Shown in pieces: positions 27,812 to 36,778 of a DNA stretch of 64,000 nucleotides. The DNA lies in contig NZ_CP089414.1 of NCBI RefSeq assembly GCF_022394535.1, forward strand, positions 5,022,001 to 5,086,000, written 5' to 3'. Under the pieces are notes generated by a model. It ran no database searches. It was not told the origin of the DNA and saw only the letters and a list, made by a program, of their open reading frames with translations. The position numbers were made by a program, and so were the translations under genes. Each line of letters starts with the position of its first letter. Positions within the stretch are counted from its first letter, which is position 1. The DNA comes from Dyella terrae. GTDB lineage: Bacteria > Pseudomonadota > Gammaproteobacteria > Xanthomonadales > Rhodanobacteraceae.

Positions 27812-29440
27812 ATGAAGGGATTAAGGACGCATCCTGTTTTGCTTGGCGCCGTGGCCTTGCTCGCCGTGGTGCCTTTTTGCGTCGCCCGCGCGGCCGACGT
27901 GAAGTCCGCCCGTGTCTGGGCAGGCCCCGAATACACCCGTGTCGTGCTGGACGTGTCCGGCCCGGTGACCTACAAGCTCAACCAGGACGGTGACGAGCTG
28001 ACGGTTGACGTCAACGCCAGCACCATCGCCAGTGGCTTCAGCTCGCCGGGTGCCACGGGCCTATACAAGGGCCTGAGCGGGGCAAAGCAGGGCAATAACG
28101 TCCGCCTGACTGCGAAAATCGACCCCTCCAGCAGCGTCAAGAGCTTCCTGCTCAAGCCGCAGGCCGATTACGGCTACCGGCTGGTGGTCGACCTGTACCC
28201 GGGCAATGGCAGTGTGGCCAAGTCGGCGCCGGTGAAGTCATCCGTATCCACATCGGCCCCATCAGACAGCAGCGATGGGGACAGCGACAGCGCCACGACC
28301 GCCGCGAACGTGGTCCCGCCGACTGCCGTCGTTCAGGCGCCGACCCCTGCGCCTGATCCGGTGCGCAGCACGGGCAAATCCTCGATCAAGCCGACCCAGA
28401 GCGGTATGGCCTCCACGCGCGCCGCTGCCGCATTGCTCAACGGCGAGCGCAAAGTGGTCATCGCCATCGATGCCGGCCATGGCGGCGAAGATCCCGGCGC
28501 ACACGGCCCCGGCGGCACGCTGGAAAAGAACGTCACCCTGGCGGTGGCTCGCCAGTTGGCCGACCAGATCAACCAGCAGCCCGGCATGCGTGCCGTGCTG
28601 ACGCGCAGCGCCGACTTTTTCATCCCGCTGGCGCAGCGCTACCAGATCGCCCGCAACAACTCCGCCGACCTGTTCGTGTCGATCCACGCCGACGCCTTCA
28701 TCAACGGCGACGCCAAGGGTTCCTCCGTGTGGGTGCTATCGCCGCGCGGCAAGACCAGCATGGCAGCCCGCTGGCTGGCTGACGGCCAGAACCGTGCCGA
28801 CCTGATCGGCGGTGTCACGCTGGACGACAAGAACGACGGCTTGGCCGCCGTGCTGCTGGACTTGCAGCAGGGCTATTCCATGCAGGCGAGCGAATCGGTT
28901 GCCGGCAATGTGCTCAAGGCGTTGGGCAATATGGGTCCGACGCACCGCGGCTACGTGGAGCGCGCGAACTTCGTGGTGCTGCGCTCGCCGGACGTACCGT
29001 CGATCCTGGTCGAGACGGCCTTCATCAGTAACCCGGACGAAGAGCGCAAGCTGCGCGACCCTTCGCACCAGGCGCGCCTCGCCACCGCGGTGATGGGTGG
29101 TATCCGAGGCTATTTCGAATCCACGCCGCCGCCGGGTAGTTGGTTCGCCGCCCAGGCATCCCGTCGCAACGGCATGGCGAATGTCGCCACCTCGCAGGGC
29201 GACTATGAGACCTCGGCCAAGGCGACCCGCGCCGTGGCCCAAGCCATGGCTTCCACGCCCAGCGCTTCCTCCCGCGCCGATGACGGCGTGCAAGACTTGC
29301 ATCGTGTGGAGCGCGGTGAAGACCTGCGCAGCATCGCCAAGCAGTATGGTGTGAGCATCAGCGCGATCAAGAACGCCAACAAGCTCGACAGCGACAGCAG
29401 CGTACATGTCGGCATGATGCTGGCCATCCCGGCCAGTTGA
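27812..29440 (+). CDS. amiC: N-acetylmuramoyl-L-alanine amidase (AMIN + Amidase_3 + LysM)
   Basis: From MKGLRTHPV at 27812 the protein has 542 residues. A signal peptide (LLGAVALLAVVPFCVARA) is followed by an AMIN domain (about 28-130, ARVWAGPEYTRVVLDVSG) that targets septal peptidoglycan. A Ser/Thr/Pro linker leads to the zinc amidase core (AIDAGHGGEDPGAHGPGG with His and Glu ligands, LFVSIHADAF, and the catalytic Glu in ILVETAFISN). The last 50 residues are a LysM motif (HRVERGEDLRSIAKQYGVS). It splits septal murein during division; E. coli calls the tsaE neighbour amiB. AmiB and AmiC cannot be separated here. Confidence 0.94.
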   Translation: MKGLRTHPVLLGAVALLAVVPFCVARAADVKSARVWAGPEYTRVVLDVSGPVTYKLNQDGDELTVDVNASTIASGFSSPGATGLYKGLSGAKQGNNVRLTAKIDPSSSVKSFLLKPQADYGYRLVVDLYPGNGSVAKSAPVKSSVSTSAPSDSSDGDSDSATTAANVVPPTAVVQAPTPAPDPVRSTGKSSIKPTQSGMASTRAAAALLNGERKVVIAIDAGHGGEDPGAHGPGGTLEKNVTLAVARQLADQINQQPGMRAVLTRSADFFIPLAQRYQIARNNSADLFVSIHADAFINGDAKGSSVWVLSPRGKTSMAARWLADGQNRADLIGGVTLDDKNDGLAAVLLDLQQGYSMQASESVAGNVLKALGNMGPTHRGYVERANFVVLRSPDVPSILVETAFISNPDEERKLRDPSHQARLATAVMGGIRGYFESTPPPGSWFAAQASRRNGMANVATSQGDYETSAKATRAVAQAMASTPSASSRADDGVQDLHRVERGEDLRSIAKQYGVSISAIKNANKLDSDSSVHVGMMLAIPAS

Positions 29441-29464
29441 GTCGGGTTTACCAAGGTTTGAACG

Positions 29465-29490
29465 AAGCGCCGCCCCTGGGGCGGCGCTTT
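29465..29490 (+). terminator. Terminator-like hairpin between amiC and mutL
   Basis: AAGCGCCGCCCC pairs with GGGGCGGCGCTT across a tiny loop and is followed by TTGCTTT. The weak T tract may allow partial read-through into mutL. Confidence 0.7.
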
Positions 29491-29528
29491 TGCTTTCGCC
29501 CCGGGGCGACAGGCTCTAAGCTTTGGTA

Positions 29529-31367
29529 ATGCCAGTCATTCGTCCCCTCCCACCCGAACTCATCAATCAGATCGCTGCCGGTGAAGTGATCGAGCGACCC
29601 TCTTCCGTCGTGAAGGAACTGGTCGAAAACAGTCTCGATGCGGGTGCCACGCGCATTGAAGTAGATATCGAGCAGGGCGGTGCCCGGCTGATCCGTGTGC
29701 GCGATGACGGTTGCGGCATCGTTCCCGACGAATTGCAGCTGGCGGTCGCCTCGCATGCCACCAGCAAGATCGGCAGCTTTGACGATCTTGAGCATGTCGC
29801 GAGCATGGGCTTTCGCGGCGAAGCGCTGGCCTCTGTGTCCTCAGTGGCGCGGTTCGCGCTGACGTCGCGCGCGCAGGGCATGGATACGGCATTCCGCATC
29901 GAAGTGGATGGCGGCAAGATGCAGGCCGCCCGCCCAGCGCAGCACCCGCAGGGCAGCAGCGTGGAAGTGCGCGACCTGTTCTACAACGTGCCGGCGCGAC
30001 GCAAATTTCTCCGTGCCGAGCGTACCGAGTTCGCGCATATCGATGATCTGCTGAAGTCGTTGGCATTGGCGCGTAGCTCGGTGGAATTCCGCTTGAGTCA
30101 CAACGGCAAGCCAGTCCGCATCCTCAAGGCGGCACGCGACGAAAGCGCGGCGTTGCTACGCGTGGCGGAAGTGATGGGCGAGGATTTCCCGGCCCAGTGC
30201 CTGCGCATCGACCACGCTGCGGCCGGCCTGCATTTGTCGGGCTGGGTGGGTTTGCCGACGGCGTCGCGCTCGCAGGCGGACTCGCAATACTTCTACGTCA
30301 ACGGACGATTGGTGCGCGATCGAATCGTTGCGCACGCCGTGCGCCAGGCTTATGCCGATGTGCTTTTCCACGGGCGTCATTCGGCGTTCGTGCTGTACCT
30401 CGAACTGGATCCTGTCGGTGTGGATGTGAACGTGCATCCGGCCAAGCACGAAGTCCGTTTCCGCGAGCAGCGGTTGGTACACGATTTTCTGTTCCGTACC
30501 CTGCACGAAGTACTTGCGCAGACGCGCGCCGGCAACACGGGTTTGCCCGCGAGCGAACCGTTGTCACCCGTCATGGCATCGTCTTACGGCATGGCGCCAC
30601 CGTCGGCGCAGCCAATGTCCGCACCGGCATGGCCGAACGCTTTCAGCCAGAGCCGCTTGAGTCTGGGTGTGAGGGACCAGCCGCTGGCCGGTTACGCCGC
30701 GTTGCTGGGCGAACCGGCTAACGCACCCACGGCGCTGGCCTTCGCCACCCATGCACCGCTGCCCGAAGCCAGCGAGGAAGAGGCGCCGCCGCTGGGCTTT
30801 GCGCTCGCCCAGCTCAAGGGCATCTACATCCTCGCGGAAAATGCGTTTGGGTTGATCCTCGTGGATATGCACGCGGCGCACGAACGCATCACCTACGAAA
30901 AGCTCAAGACTGGCCGTGCGTGCAGCAACCTGCGCTCGCAGATGCTGCTGGTGCCGTTGAACGTATCGGTGAGTGCGAAAGAAGCCGCCGCTGCGGAAGA
31001 ACATGCGGACGCTTTGGCGGAGTGGGGCCTGGAACTGTCGCGCAGTGGTCCGTCCGGCGTCGTGGTTCGGCGGATTCCCGCCTTGCTGGAAGGGGCTGAC
31101 GTCGCCCAGCTGTGTCGCGACGTACTTGGCGAGCTGGCGCAGCACGGCAGTTCGCGCCGCCTGCAGGAGTTGGAAAACGAACTGCTCGCCACCATGGCTT
31201 GTCATGGCTCGGTGCGCGCCGGTCGGCGTCTCACCCTTCCTGAAATGAATGCTTTGTTGCGAGAGATGGAGGCGACCGAACGTTCCGGGCAATGCAATCA
31301 TGGACGCCCGACCTGGACCCAGCTCAGCCTGCCGGAACTGGACAAGCTGTTCCTGCGCGGACGCTGA
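29529..31367 (+). CDS. mutL: DNA mismatch repair protein MutL
   Basis: From [20 protein letters not shown] (29529) the protein has 612 residues. The GHKL ATPase N-terminus shows [33 protein letters not shown] and [11 protein letters not shown] Pro/Ala-rich linker (about 350-420) precedes the C-terminal dimerisation domain, with [14 protein letters not shown] and [13 protein letters not shown]. MutL links MutS recognition to nicking and excision. The MutH-independent endonuclease motif DQHAxxER-type is replaced by MHAAHERI, which lacks the Gln form; nuclease activity cannot be decided by eye. Confidence 0.96.
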   Translation: MPVIRPLPPELINQIAAGEVIERPSSVVKELVENSLDAGATRIEVDIEQGGARLIRVRDDGCGIVPDELQLAVASHATSKIGSFDDLEHVASMGFRGEALASVSSVARFALTSRAQGMDTAFRIEVDGGKMQAARPAQHPQGSSVEVRDLFYNVPARRKFLRAERTEFAHIDDLLKSLALARSSVEFRLSHNGKPVRILKAARDESAALLRVAEVMGEDFPAQCLRIDHAAAGLHLSGWVGLPTASRSQADSQYFYVNGRLVRDRIVAHAVRQAYADVLFHGRHSAFVLYLELDPVGVDVNVHPAKHEVRFREQRLVHDFLFRTLHEVLAQTRAGNTGLPASEPLSPVMASSYGMAPPSAQPMSAPAWPNAFSQSRLSLGVRDQPLAGYAALLGEPANAPTALAFATHAPLPEASEEEAPPLGFALAQLKGIYILAENAFGLILVDMHAAHERITYEKLKTGRACSNLRSQMLLVPLNVSVSAKEAAAAEEHADALAEWGLELSRSGPSGVVVRRIPALLEGADVAQLCRDVLGELAQHGSSRRLQELENELLATMACHGSVRAGRRLTLPEMNALLREMEATERSGQCNHGRPTWTQLSLPELDKLFLRGR

Positions 31368-31447
31368 CCGTTTTCCGGGAAGGTGTGTGCTTGCCACGTC
31401 GCCAAATGGACGGCCATACTCGGAACCTCGTTTCGACGGACCTCATC

Positions 31448-32359
31448 ATGTTGCGTACCGCCGTACTCGCTTTGGCCCTGACCCTTGGAGTTGCCACCGT
31501 GCAAGCCCAGACCAGCGACGCCGCCGCGTCGACCGATTTCTCCCAGCAGAACACCCACTGGCGGAACAAGCGCCTGGCCAGCCTCACGGCCCCGAACGGC
31601 TGGTTGAGCCTGATCGGCCTGGACTGGCTCAAGGATGGCGCCAATCGTGTAGGCAGCGCGTCCGACAATGACGTCGTGCTCAAGGCCGGCCCCGCGCATC
31701 TTGGCATGGTGACGGTGGCGAAGGACGGCAGCCTCCATATCGTCCTGGATAAGCACAGCGCTGCCACCGTCAACGGTCAGTCCGTTACCGAGGCGGCGCT
31801 GATCGATGACGCCCACGCCGGCGACGGCAGTCCTTCCGTGGTGGCGTTTGGTTCGGTGAGCTTCCTTGTCATCGAGCGCGACGGCCGTAAGGCGTTGCGC
31901 GTGAAGGACAGCAACGCCGAAACGCGCTCGCATTTCCAGGGGCTGGACTATTACCCGGCCGATCCCTCGTGGCGCATCGTGGCCGACTGGGTGCCGTTCA
32001 ATCCACCGCACGAGCTGGAGATTGGCTCGGTGCTGGGGACGATCAACAAGGAAAAGGTGCCGGGCAAGGCCGTGTTCCATCGCGATGGCCACACCTACGA
32101 GCTGATGCCGATTCAGGAAGAGCCCGATTCGCTGTTCTTCGTGATCGCGGATCGCACGTCTGGCAAGGAAACCTACGGTGCGGCGCGTTTCATGTATGCG
32201 GATCTGCCGAAGGACGGCAAGGTCGTGCTGGACTTCAATCGCGCCTACAACCCGCCGTGCGCGTTCACGCCGTACGCGACATGTCCACTGGCACCGCCGG
32301 AAAACCGCATGGACCTCGCGGTGACCGCGGGCGAGAAGAAGTACAAGGGCGGTCACTGA
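31448..32359 (+). CDS. DUF1684 domain-containing secreted protein
   Basis: The 303-residue protein begins with a clear signal peptide (MLRTAVLALALTLGVATVQA-Q), so it is exported. The body has the DUF1684 pattern: NGWLSLIGLDWLKDGANRVGS near the N-terminus, FQGLDYYPADPSWRI in the middle and YGAARFMYADLPKDGKVVLDFNRAYNPPCAFTPYATCPLAPPENR at the end (motif shown by its key residues NPPCAF and CPLAPPEN). No biochemical function is established for the family. It stands between mutL and a convergent enoyl-CoA hydratase. Confidence 0.82.
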   Translation: MLRTAVLALALTLGVATVQAQTSDAAASTDFSQQNTHWRNKRLASLTAPNGWLSLIGLDWLKDGANRVGSASDNDVVLKAGPAHLGMVTVAKDGSLHIVLDKHSAATVNGQSVTEAALIDDAHAGDGSPSVVAFGSVSFLVIERDGRKALRVKDSNAETRSHFQGLDYYPADPSWRIVADWVPFNPPHELEIGSVLGTINKEKVPGKAVFHRDGHTYELMPIQEEPDSLFFVIADRTSGKETYGAARFMYADLPKDGKVVLDFNRAYNPPCAFTPYATCPLAPPENRMDLAVTAGEKKYKGGH

Positions 32360-32380
32360 CCGCAGCGCCCACGGAGTCGC

Positions 32381-32416
32381 CACGACGGCCAGCCCTTGCG
32401 CTGGCCGTCGTGCTTT
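32381..32416. terminator. Intrinsic terminator between convergent genes
   Basis: A 13-bp perfect stem (CACGACGGCCAGC) with a 6-nt loop is followed by CTTTT on the plus strand, 21 bp after the DUF1684 stop. Confidence 0.8.
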
Positions 32417-32420
32417 TGGA

Positions 32421-33203
32421 TCAGCGGCCCTTGAACTCTGCCTTGCGCTTTTCCAGGAACGCCGTGGTGCCTTCGCGCATATCCTCGGTGGCGAAGGCCA
32501 GAGCGAACGCCTGTGTTTCAAACTCCAGGCCCTGGTCGATGCTGGTTTCACCGCCTTGCAGGACTGCGTCCAGAATGCCGGCCGCAGCCAGCGGGGCGGC
32601 TGCCGCCAACTGGTCAGCTATGGCGTTCACGGTGTCGTCCAGCGCCTCAGGCGCTACCACGCGCGTGACCACGCCCAGTTCGTAGGCGCGCTGGGCGCCG
32701 ATCGGGGTGCCCAGCAGGCACAGCTCCAGCGCTGCGCCGCGGCCGGCCAGGCGCAACAGGCGCTGCGTGCCGCCGAAGCCGGGGATCAGGCCGAGGTTGA
32801 TCTCGGGTTGGCCGAACTTGGCTTTCTCGCTCGCCACGCGCAGGTGGCAGCACATGGCCAGTTCCATGCCGCCGCCGAGGGCGAAGCCCTGGATACGGGC
32901 GATGACCGGTTTGCCCAGGCGTTCGACCAGGCTCATCAGGCGCTGGCCGGCACGCGAGAAGCCCTGCGCCTGGACCGGCGTGTAACCATTCATTTCCGAG
33001 ATGTCCGCGCCGGCCACGAAAGCCTTCTCACCGGCGCCGGTCAGCACCACCACGCGCACGGCGTCGTCCTGGGCGGCCTGGGAGAACGCCAGGGTCAGCT
33101 CGTTGAGCGTCTCGCGGTTGAGCGCATTGAGCTTGTCCGGGCGGTTGACGGTGATGGTGCGCACCGCGCCGCGGTTGGCGATTTCCAGGTTGCGATAGGC
33201 CAT
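32421..33203 (-). CDS. Enoyl-CoA hydratase/isomerase family protein
   Basis: Start MAYRNLEIANRGAV at 33203 gives 260 residues. This crotonase-fold enzyme has RPDKLNALN, the oxyanion-hole segment KAFVAGADISEM, the second oxyanion Gly in GFALGGGMELAMCCHLRVA, and the catalytic Glu pair region EINLGLIPGFGGTQRL, which together fit a genuine enoyl-CoA hydratase of beta-oxidation. It is alone on its strand, so the pathway cannot be assigned. A separate, more divergent paralogue lies at 35924. Confidence 0.9.
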   Translation of the reverse strand: MAYRNLEIANRGAVRTITVNRPDKLNALNRETLNELTLAFSQAAQDDAVRVVVLTGAGEKAFVAGADISEMNGYTPVQAQGFSRAGQRLMSLVERLGKPVIARIQGFALGGGMELAMCCHLRVASEKAKFGQPEINLGLIPGFGGTQRLLRLAGRGAALELCLLGTPIGAQRAYELGVVTRVVAPEALDDTVNAIADQLAAAAPLAAAGILDAVLQGGETSIDQGLEFETQAFALAFATEDMREGTTAFLEKRKAEFKGR

Positions 33204-33356
33204 GATTCCACTCCGGCAGGAAAAGCGACGATGGTACCAGCGGGAACCTTTGGCGCCCCGGATGTTCTCAGCAGGGACGCCGGATCGTCCGGTTCCGCTG
33301 CATGAATCGCCCGGACGGCTTAGGATGGGCGAATTGCGGCTGCAATGGAGGAAGGC

Positions 33357-34073
33357 ATGGCACAACTGCGTTGGCTCGCGCTGGGCATCCTGATGTGGGG
33401 TGTCGTGGCGCATGCCCAGGACAGTGGGGCCCCGCAGGACCAGTCCCAGGTCAAGCTCGACAAGAACAAACTGTCCTACGCCATTGGCTACCAGATCGGC
33501 AGTCAGTTCGCCAACGGCGATCCGGACGTGGACATTCCCACCTTGGTGCGTGCCATCCAGGACGCATACACCAAGAAGCGCCCGACCGTGCCCATGCGGG
33601 ACATGCACGATCAGCTGCGCGAGCTCGACGAGCAAATGCATACGCAGGCGTTGGCGCAGTTCAAACAGGCTGCAGAAAACAATGCGCGCAAGAGCGCCGA
33701 CTACATGGAGCGCAACAAGGCGAAGCCCGGTGTCATCCAGCTTCCCTCAGGCATCCAGTACGAAATAGTGAAGAAGGGCACAGGCACCAAGCCCGTGCCG
33801 GAAGGCTCGGTGGTGACCGTGAACTTCCGTGCCATGCTGATCGACGGTACCGAATTCGATAGCTCGTGGGCGCATGGTTCGCCAGTCAGTTTCGTGGTCA
33901 ACAACAAGGTGATCCCGGGCTGGCAGGAAGTGATCCAACGCATGCACGTGGGTGACTTGTGGAAGGTCACGGTGCCGCCCAGCCTTGCCTACGGTGTGAA
34001 GGGTGACCCGCCGCGCATCGGTCCCAACGAAGCACTCGTCTTCGAAATCGAGTTGCTCGAAATCAAGCCCTGA
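33357..34073 (+). CDS. FKBP-type peptidyl-prolyl cis-trans isomerase (FkpA/Mip-like), exported
   Basis: The ATG at 33357 is preferred over the one at 33345 because GGAGG lies between them at ideal spacing; it gives 238 residues starting with a signal peptide (LRWLALGILMWGVVAHA-Q). Residues about 35-125 form the helical FKBP_N dimerisation domain (KLSYAIGYQIGSQF). The FKBP domain follows with VTVNFRAMLIDGTEFDSSW, VIPGWQEVIQRMHVGDLWKVTVPPSLAYG and FEIELLEI. It is a periplasmic folding helper. Confidence 0.92.
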   Translation: MAQLRWLALGILMWGVVAHAQDSGAPQDQSQVKLDKNKLSYAIGYQIGSQFANGDPDVDIPTLVRAIQDAYTKKRPTVPMRDMHDQLRELDEQMHTQALAQFKQAAENNARKSADYMERNKAKPGVIQLPSGIQYEIVKKGTGTKPVPEGSVVTVNFRAMLIDGTEFDSSWAHGSPVSFVVNNKVIPGWQEVIQRMHVGDLWKVTVPPSLAYGVKGDPPRIGPNEALVFEIELLEIKP

Positions 34074-34192
34074 TGCCTCGCGGTCGCGGGCCTGGCGCAC
34101 GTCGCCAGGCCTCGGCTGAGTGGCCGCCGTGATAATATGTGCGCTTCCTAGGCACGCTCTGGTGCCGCACCTCACCGGTAGTTTCCCGCGGC

Positions 34193-34390
34193 ATGACGGC
34201 AGCTGACAGCTCCCCTGTTTCTCCCAGTAATCCACTCAGTCCGTGCATCGGCATTTGCCGTCTGGATGAGCGCGGTTACTGTGAGGGCTGCCTGCGCACC
34301 GGCGACGAAATTGCCCGCTGGCGTGGCATGGGCGAGCAGGAACGGCTCCACTACATGCGTGACGTGCTTCCCGCGCGGAAGCAGCCGTGA
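34193..34390 (+). CDS. DUF1289 small cysteine-rich protein
   Basis: The 65-residue protein contains SPCIGICRLDERGYCEGCLRTGDEIARW, with four cysteines in a CxxxC-x8-CxxC arrangement typical of DUF1289 and suggestive of zinc or Fe-S binding. Start MTAADSS at 34193; the longer frame upstream has no family similarity. It overlaps the next gene by 4 bp (GTGA), forming a three-gene coupled run with the NUDIX and sulfurtransferase genes. The function is unknown. Confidence 0.85.
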   Translation: MTAADSSPVSPSNPLSPCIGICRLDERGYCEGCLRTGDEIARWRGMGEQERLHYMRDVLPARKQP

Positions 34391-34992
34391 CGGCGGAGTG
34401 GCTGGCCGACCTGAATCAGGCCGTGCTGCCGTTGTCGACACCGCCGAGCGGGCCGGGTTGGAACCATACGGACATGGCCGAGCTGATCGGCGACAAGCCG
34501 CGTCGGCCTGCAGCGGTGTTGGTGGGCGTACGTGAAGGCGTGCAGCCACGCTTGGTGCTGACCGTACGAACCGACCACCTGCAGGACCATGCCGGTCAAG
34601 TCGCGTTTCCCGGTGGTCGCACGGATCCCGAAGACACTGACGCCATCGCCACTGCCTTGCGCGAAAGCGAGGAAGAGATCGGTCTGGCGCGCCGTCTGGT
34701 GACGCCGCTAGGCTTTTTGGACCGCTTTGAAACCATCAGCGGCTACACCATTACGCCGGTGGTGGCGCGCATCGATCCCGAAGCGCGTCTGTATCCGGCG
34801 CCGGCCGAAGTGGCCGAAGTATTCGAAGTGCCGTTGTCGTTCTTCCTTGAACCGCGCAATCTCAAGCGATACACCATGGACTTCCGCGGCCATCGTCGCG
34901 ACATGGTGGAGTTCGTGCACGGCGGCCACCGCATCTGGGGTGCCACGGCTGCCATGGTGTTCAACCTCCTGCAGAGGATGGGACGCATATGA
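34387..34992 (+). CDS. NUDIX hydrolase, coenzyme A pyrophosphatase type (NudL-like)
   Basis: The 201-residue protein has a Nudix box GGRTDPEDTDAIATALRESEEEIGL (G-x5-E-x7-RE-x2-EE-x-G), preceded by the UPF0035/CoA-pyrophosphatase motif QDHAGQVAFPGG. It probably hydrolyses CoA or its derivatives to phosphopantetheine and adenosine 3',5'-bisphosphate. GTG start overlaps the DUF1289 gene and its own stop overlaps the sulfurtransferase. Confidence 0.9.
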   Translation: MTAEWLADLNQAVLPLSTPPSGPGWNHTDMAELIGDKPRRPAAVLVGVREGVQPRLVLTVRTDHLQDHAGQVAFPGGRTDPEDTDAIATALRESEEEIGLARRLVTPLGFLDRFETISGYTITPVVARIDPEARLYPAPAEVAEVFEVPLSFFLEPRNLKRYTMDFRGHRRDMVEFVHGGHRIWGATAAMVFNLLQRMGRI

Positions 34993-35870
34993 CATTCAAG
35001 ACCACGCTGATCAACGTCGAAGAACTGGCCGTACTCGCGCCCGACGATGTGCTGATCGTGGACTGCCGTTTCGACCTCATGGCGCCCGGTAGCGGCGAGC
35101 GTGACGTCGGTAAGGGTGAACGTGATTACCGCGAAGGGCACATTCCTGGTGCGGTCTACGCCAGCCTTGATACCGACCTGTCCGATCTCTCGCGCAAAGC
35201 AGAGGGACTGGGGCGTCACCCGCTGCCTCTGGAGAAAACCTTCTCTGATGTGCTGTCCCGATGGGGCTGGCGCGACGGCACGCAGATCGTGTGCTACGAC
35301 GCTGCGAATGGTTCGCTGGCCGCGGCGCGGTTGTGGTGGTTGCTGAAGCTTGCTGGCATTCGTGACGTGGCGGTACTCGACGGTGGCTATCAGGCGTGGG
35401 TAGCAGTGGGCAAGCCGGTGGAGTCGGGCGATGTGCATCGGACGTCCCGCCCGGTGTCACTGCATTTCGATACCAGTCGATACATCGTGGATCATGCCTC
35501 GCTGCGCAGTGATGCGCATCGCATGCTTATCGATGCACGCGCTACGCCACGCTATCGCGGTGAGGTCGAGCCGATCGATCCGGTGGGCGGCCATGTGCCG
35601 GGCGCATTCAGTCGCCCGTTCTCGGAAAATCTTCGCGTGGATGGCCGTTTCAAACAGGCTGCCGAGCTGCGTAAGGAATTCGAGGCCTTACTCGGCACGC
35701 ACGCGCCGCAAGATGTGGTGCACATGTGTGGCTCTGGCGTCACCGCGTGCCACAACCTGCTGGCGATGGAGCATGCGGGCCTGTCAGGGGCGCGGTTGTA
35801 CGCGCCGTCCTGGAGCGGTTGGGTGAGTGATGCGAATCGCCCTGTGGCCAAGGGCGCCGAGCCGGGCTGA
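34989..35870 (+). CDS. sseA: Thiosulfate/3-mercaptopyruvate sulfurtransferase
   Basis: The 293-residue tandem rhodanese has an inactive N-terminal domain (VLIVDCRFDL, GHIPGAVYASLD) and a catalytic C-terminal domain (LIDARATPRYRGEVEPIDPVGGHVPGA). The active-site loop is CGSGVTAC, the form found in mercaptopyruvate sulfurtransferases; it carries the persulfide Cys. Overlap of 4 bp with the NUDIX gene. Confidence 0.93.
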   Translation: MTFKTTLINVEELAVLAPDDVLIVDCRFDLMAPGSGERDVGKGERDYREGHIPGAVYASLDTDLSDLSRKAEGLGRHPLPLEKTFSDVLSRWGWRDGTQIVCYDAANGSLAAARLWWLLKLAGIRDVAVLDGGYQAWVAVGKPVESGDVHRTSRPVSLHFDTSRYIVDHASLRSDAHRMLIDARATPRYRGEVEPIDPVGGHVPGAFSRPFSENLRVDGRFKQAAELRKEFEALLGTHAPQDVVHMCGSGVTACHNLLAMEHAGLSGARLYAPSWSGWVSDANRPVAKGAEPG

Positions 35871-35923
35871 TGCCGCTTTCATCTGCAGAAGCGCACGTTG
35901 TGCGCTGCTGCAGGAAAGAGGTA

Positions 35924-36679
35924 TCAGTCTTTCTTTTTCAGGCGTGCGACAAGCTTCTCCAGCACCGCCTGAGTTTCCGGATGGAAGTACGCATCGACAA
36001 ACTCGTTGATCGGCAGCTTTTCTGGATGTGCCCAAATCGCTGTGAGGTCCGCGCGCGCAATGGTGCGCGTCCTGAGCATGGCGTTGGAGGGCAGGGCAAG
36101 CATGACTTGCATCCACGCTACCGCACGCGTCACCACCTGATCGACATGGGTGAGTTCGTCCACCAGGCCGATGGCCAGGGCTTCAGCCGACTCGACCATC
36201 GCGCCCGCCACCATCAGCCGTTCGGCGCGATAACTACCCACAATGCGGCGCAGCGCCATCTGGATGCTTTCCGGCACCACCAGGCCGACCTGCACTTCGT
36301 TGAGGCCGATACGGAACGGACCGTCTGCCATCACGCGGTAGTCGCAAAACAGCGATAACACCGCACCGCCCGCGGGGCTGTGCCCGGTGATGGCGGCGAC
36401 GACGGGCACGGGTGACGTGGCGAGCTTGGAGCAGGTGAGAAAGAACTCGCGCCAGAAATCGCGCACGCCATCGCGGTCACGTCCGAGCAGCGAGGGTACA
36501 TCGACACCGGCAGAGAACATGCCGGGCATGCCCGACAGCACGAGGCCACGTGCGCCACCAGCGACGGCGTTGTCGACTGCATCGCGGATCGCGCGCAACA
36601 GGTCGACATTCAGCGCGTTCACCGGCGGACGCGTCATGTTGATTTCGGTGATGGCGTCGTGCGTGATCAGATTGAGCAT
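35924..36679 (-). CDS. Enoyl-CoA hydratase/isomerase-like protein (divergent crotonase)
   Basis: From MLNLITHDAITEI at 36679 the protein has 251 residues. It shows the crotonase pattern RPPVNALN, the first oxyanion loop GMFSAGVDVPSLL, and ITGHSPAGGAVLSLFCDYRVMA. The second glutamate position reads VQVGLVVPESIQMALRRIV. The usual catalytic Glu region (EV.LG..P) is only partly kept, so it might be an isomerase or another crotonase activity. It is convergent with the sulfurtransferase. Confidence 0.85.
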   Translation of the reverse strand: MLNLITHDAITEINMTRPPVNALNVDLLRAIRDAVDNAVAGGARGLVLSGMPGMFSAGVDVPSLLGRDRDGVRDFWREFFLTCSKLATSPVPVVAAITGHSPAGGAVLSLFCDYRVMADGPFRIGLNEVQVGLVVPESIQMALRRIVGSYRAERLMVAGAMVESAEALAIGLVDELTHVDQVVTRAVAWMQVMLALPSNAMLRTRTIARADLTAIWAHPEKLPINEFVDAYFHPETQAVLEKLVARLKKKD

Positions 36680-36778
36680 GGCGATAGGCCGGGAATGAGT
36701 GAGAGAGGTGTGTGGCGAGAGTAGCAAAGACCACGAGGCCCCGCTTTCTCTCGCCACTCAGTCCGTTTCACTCGTTGC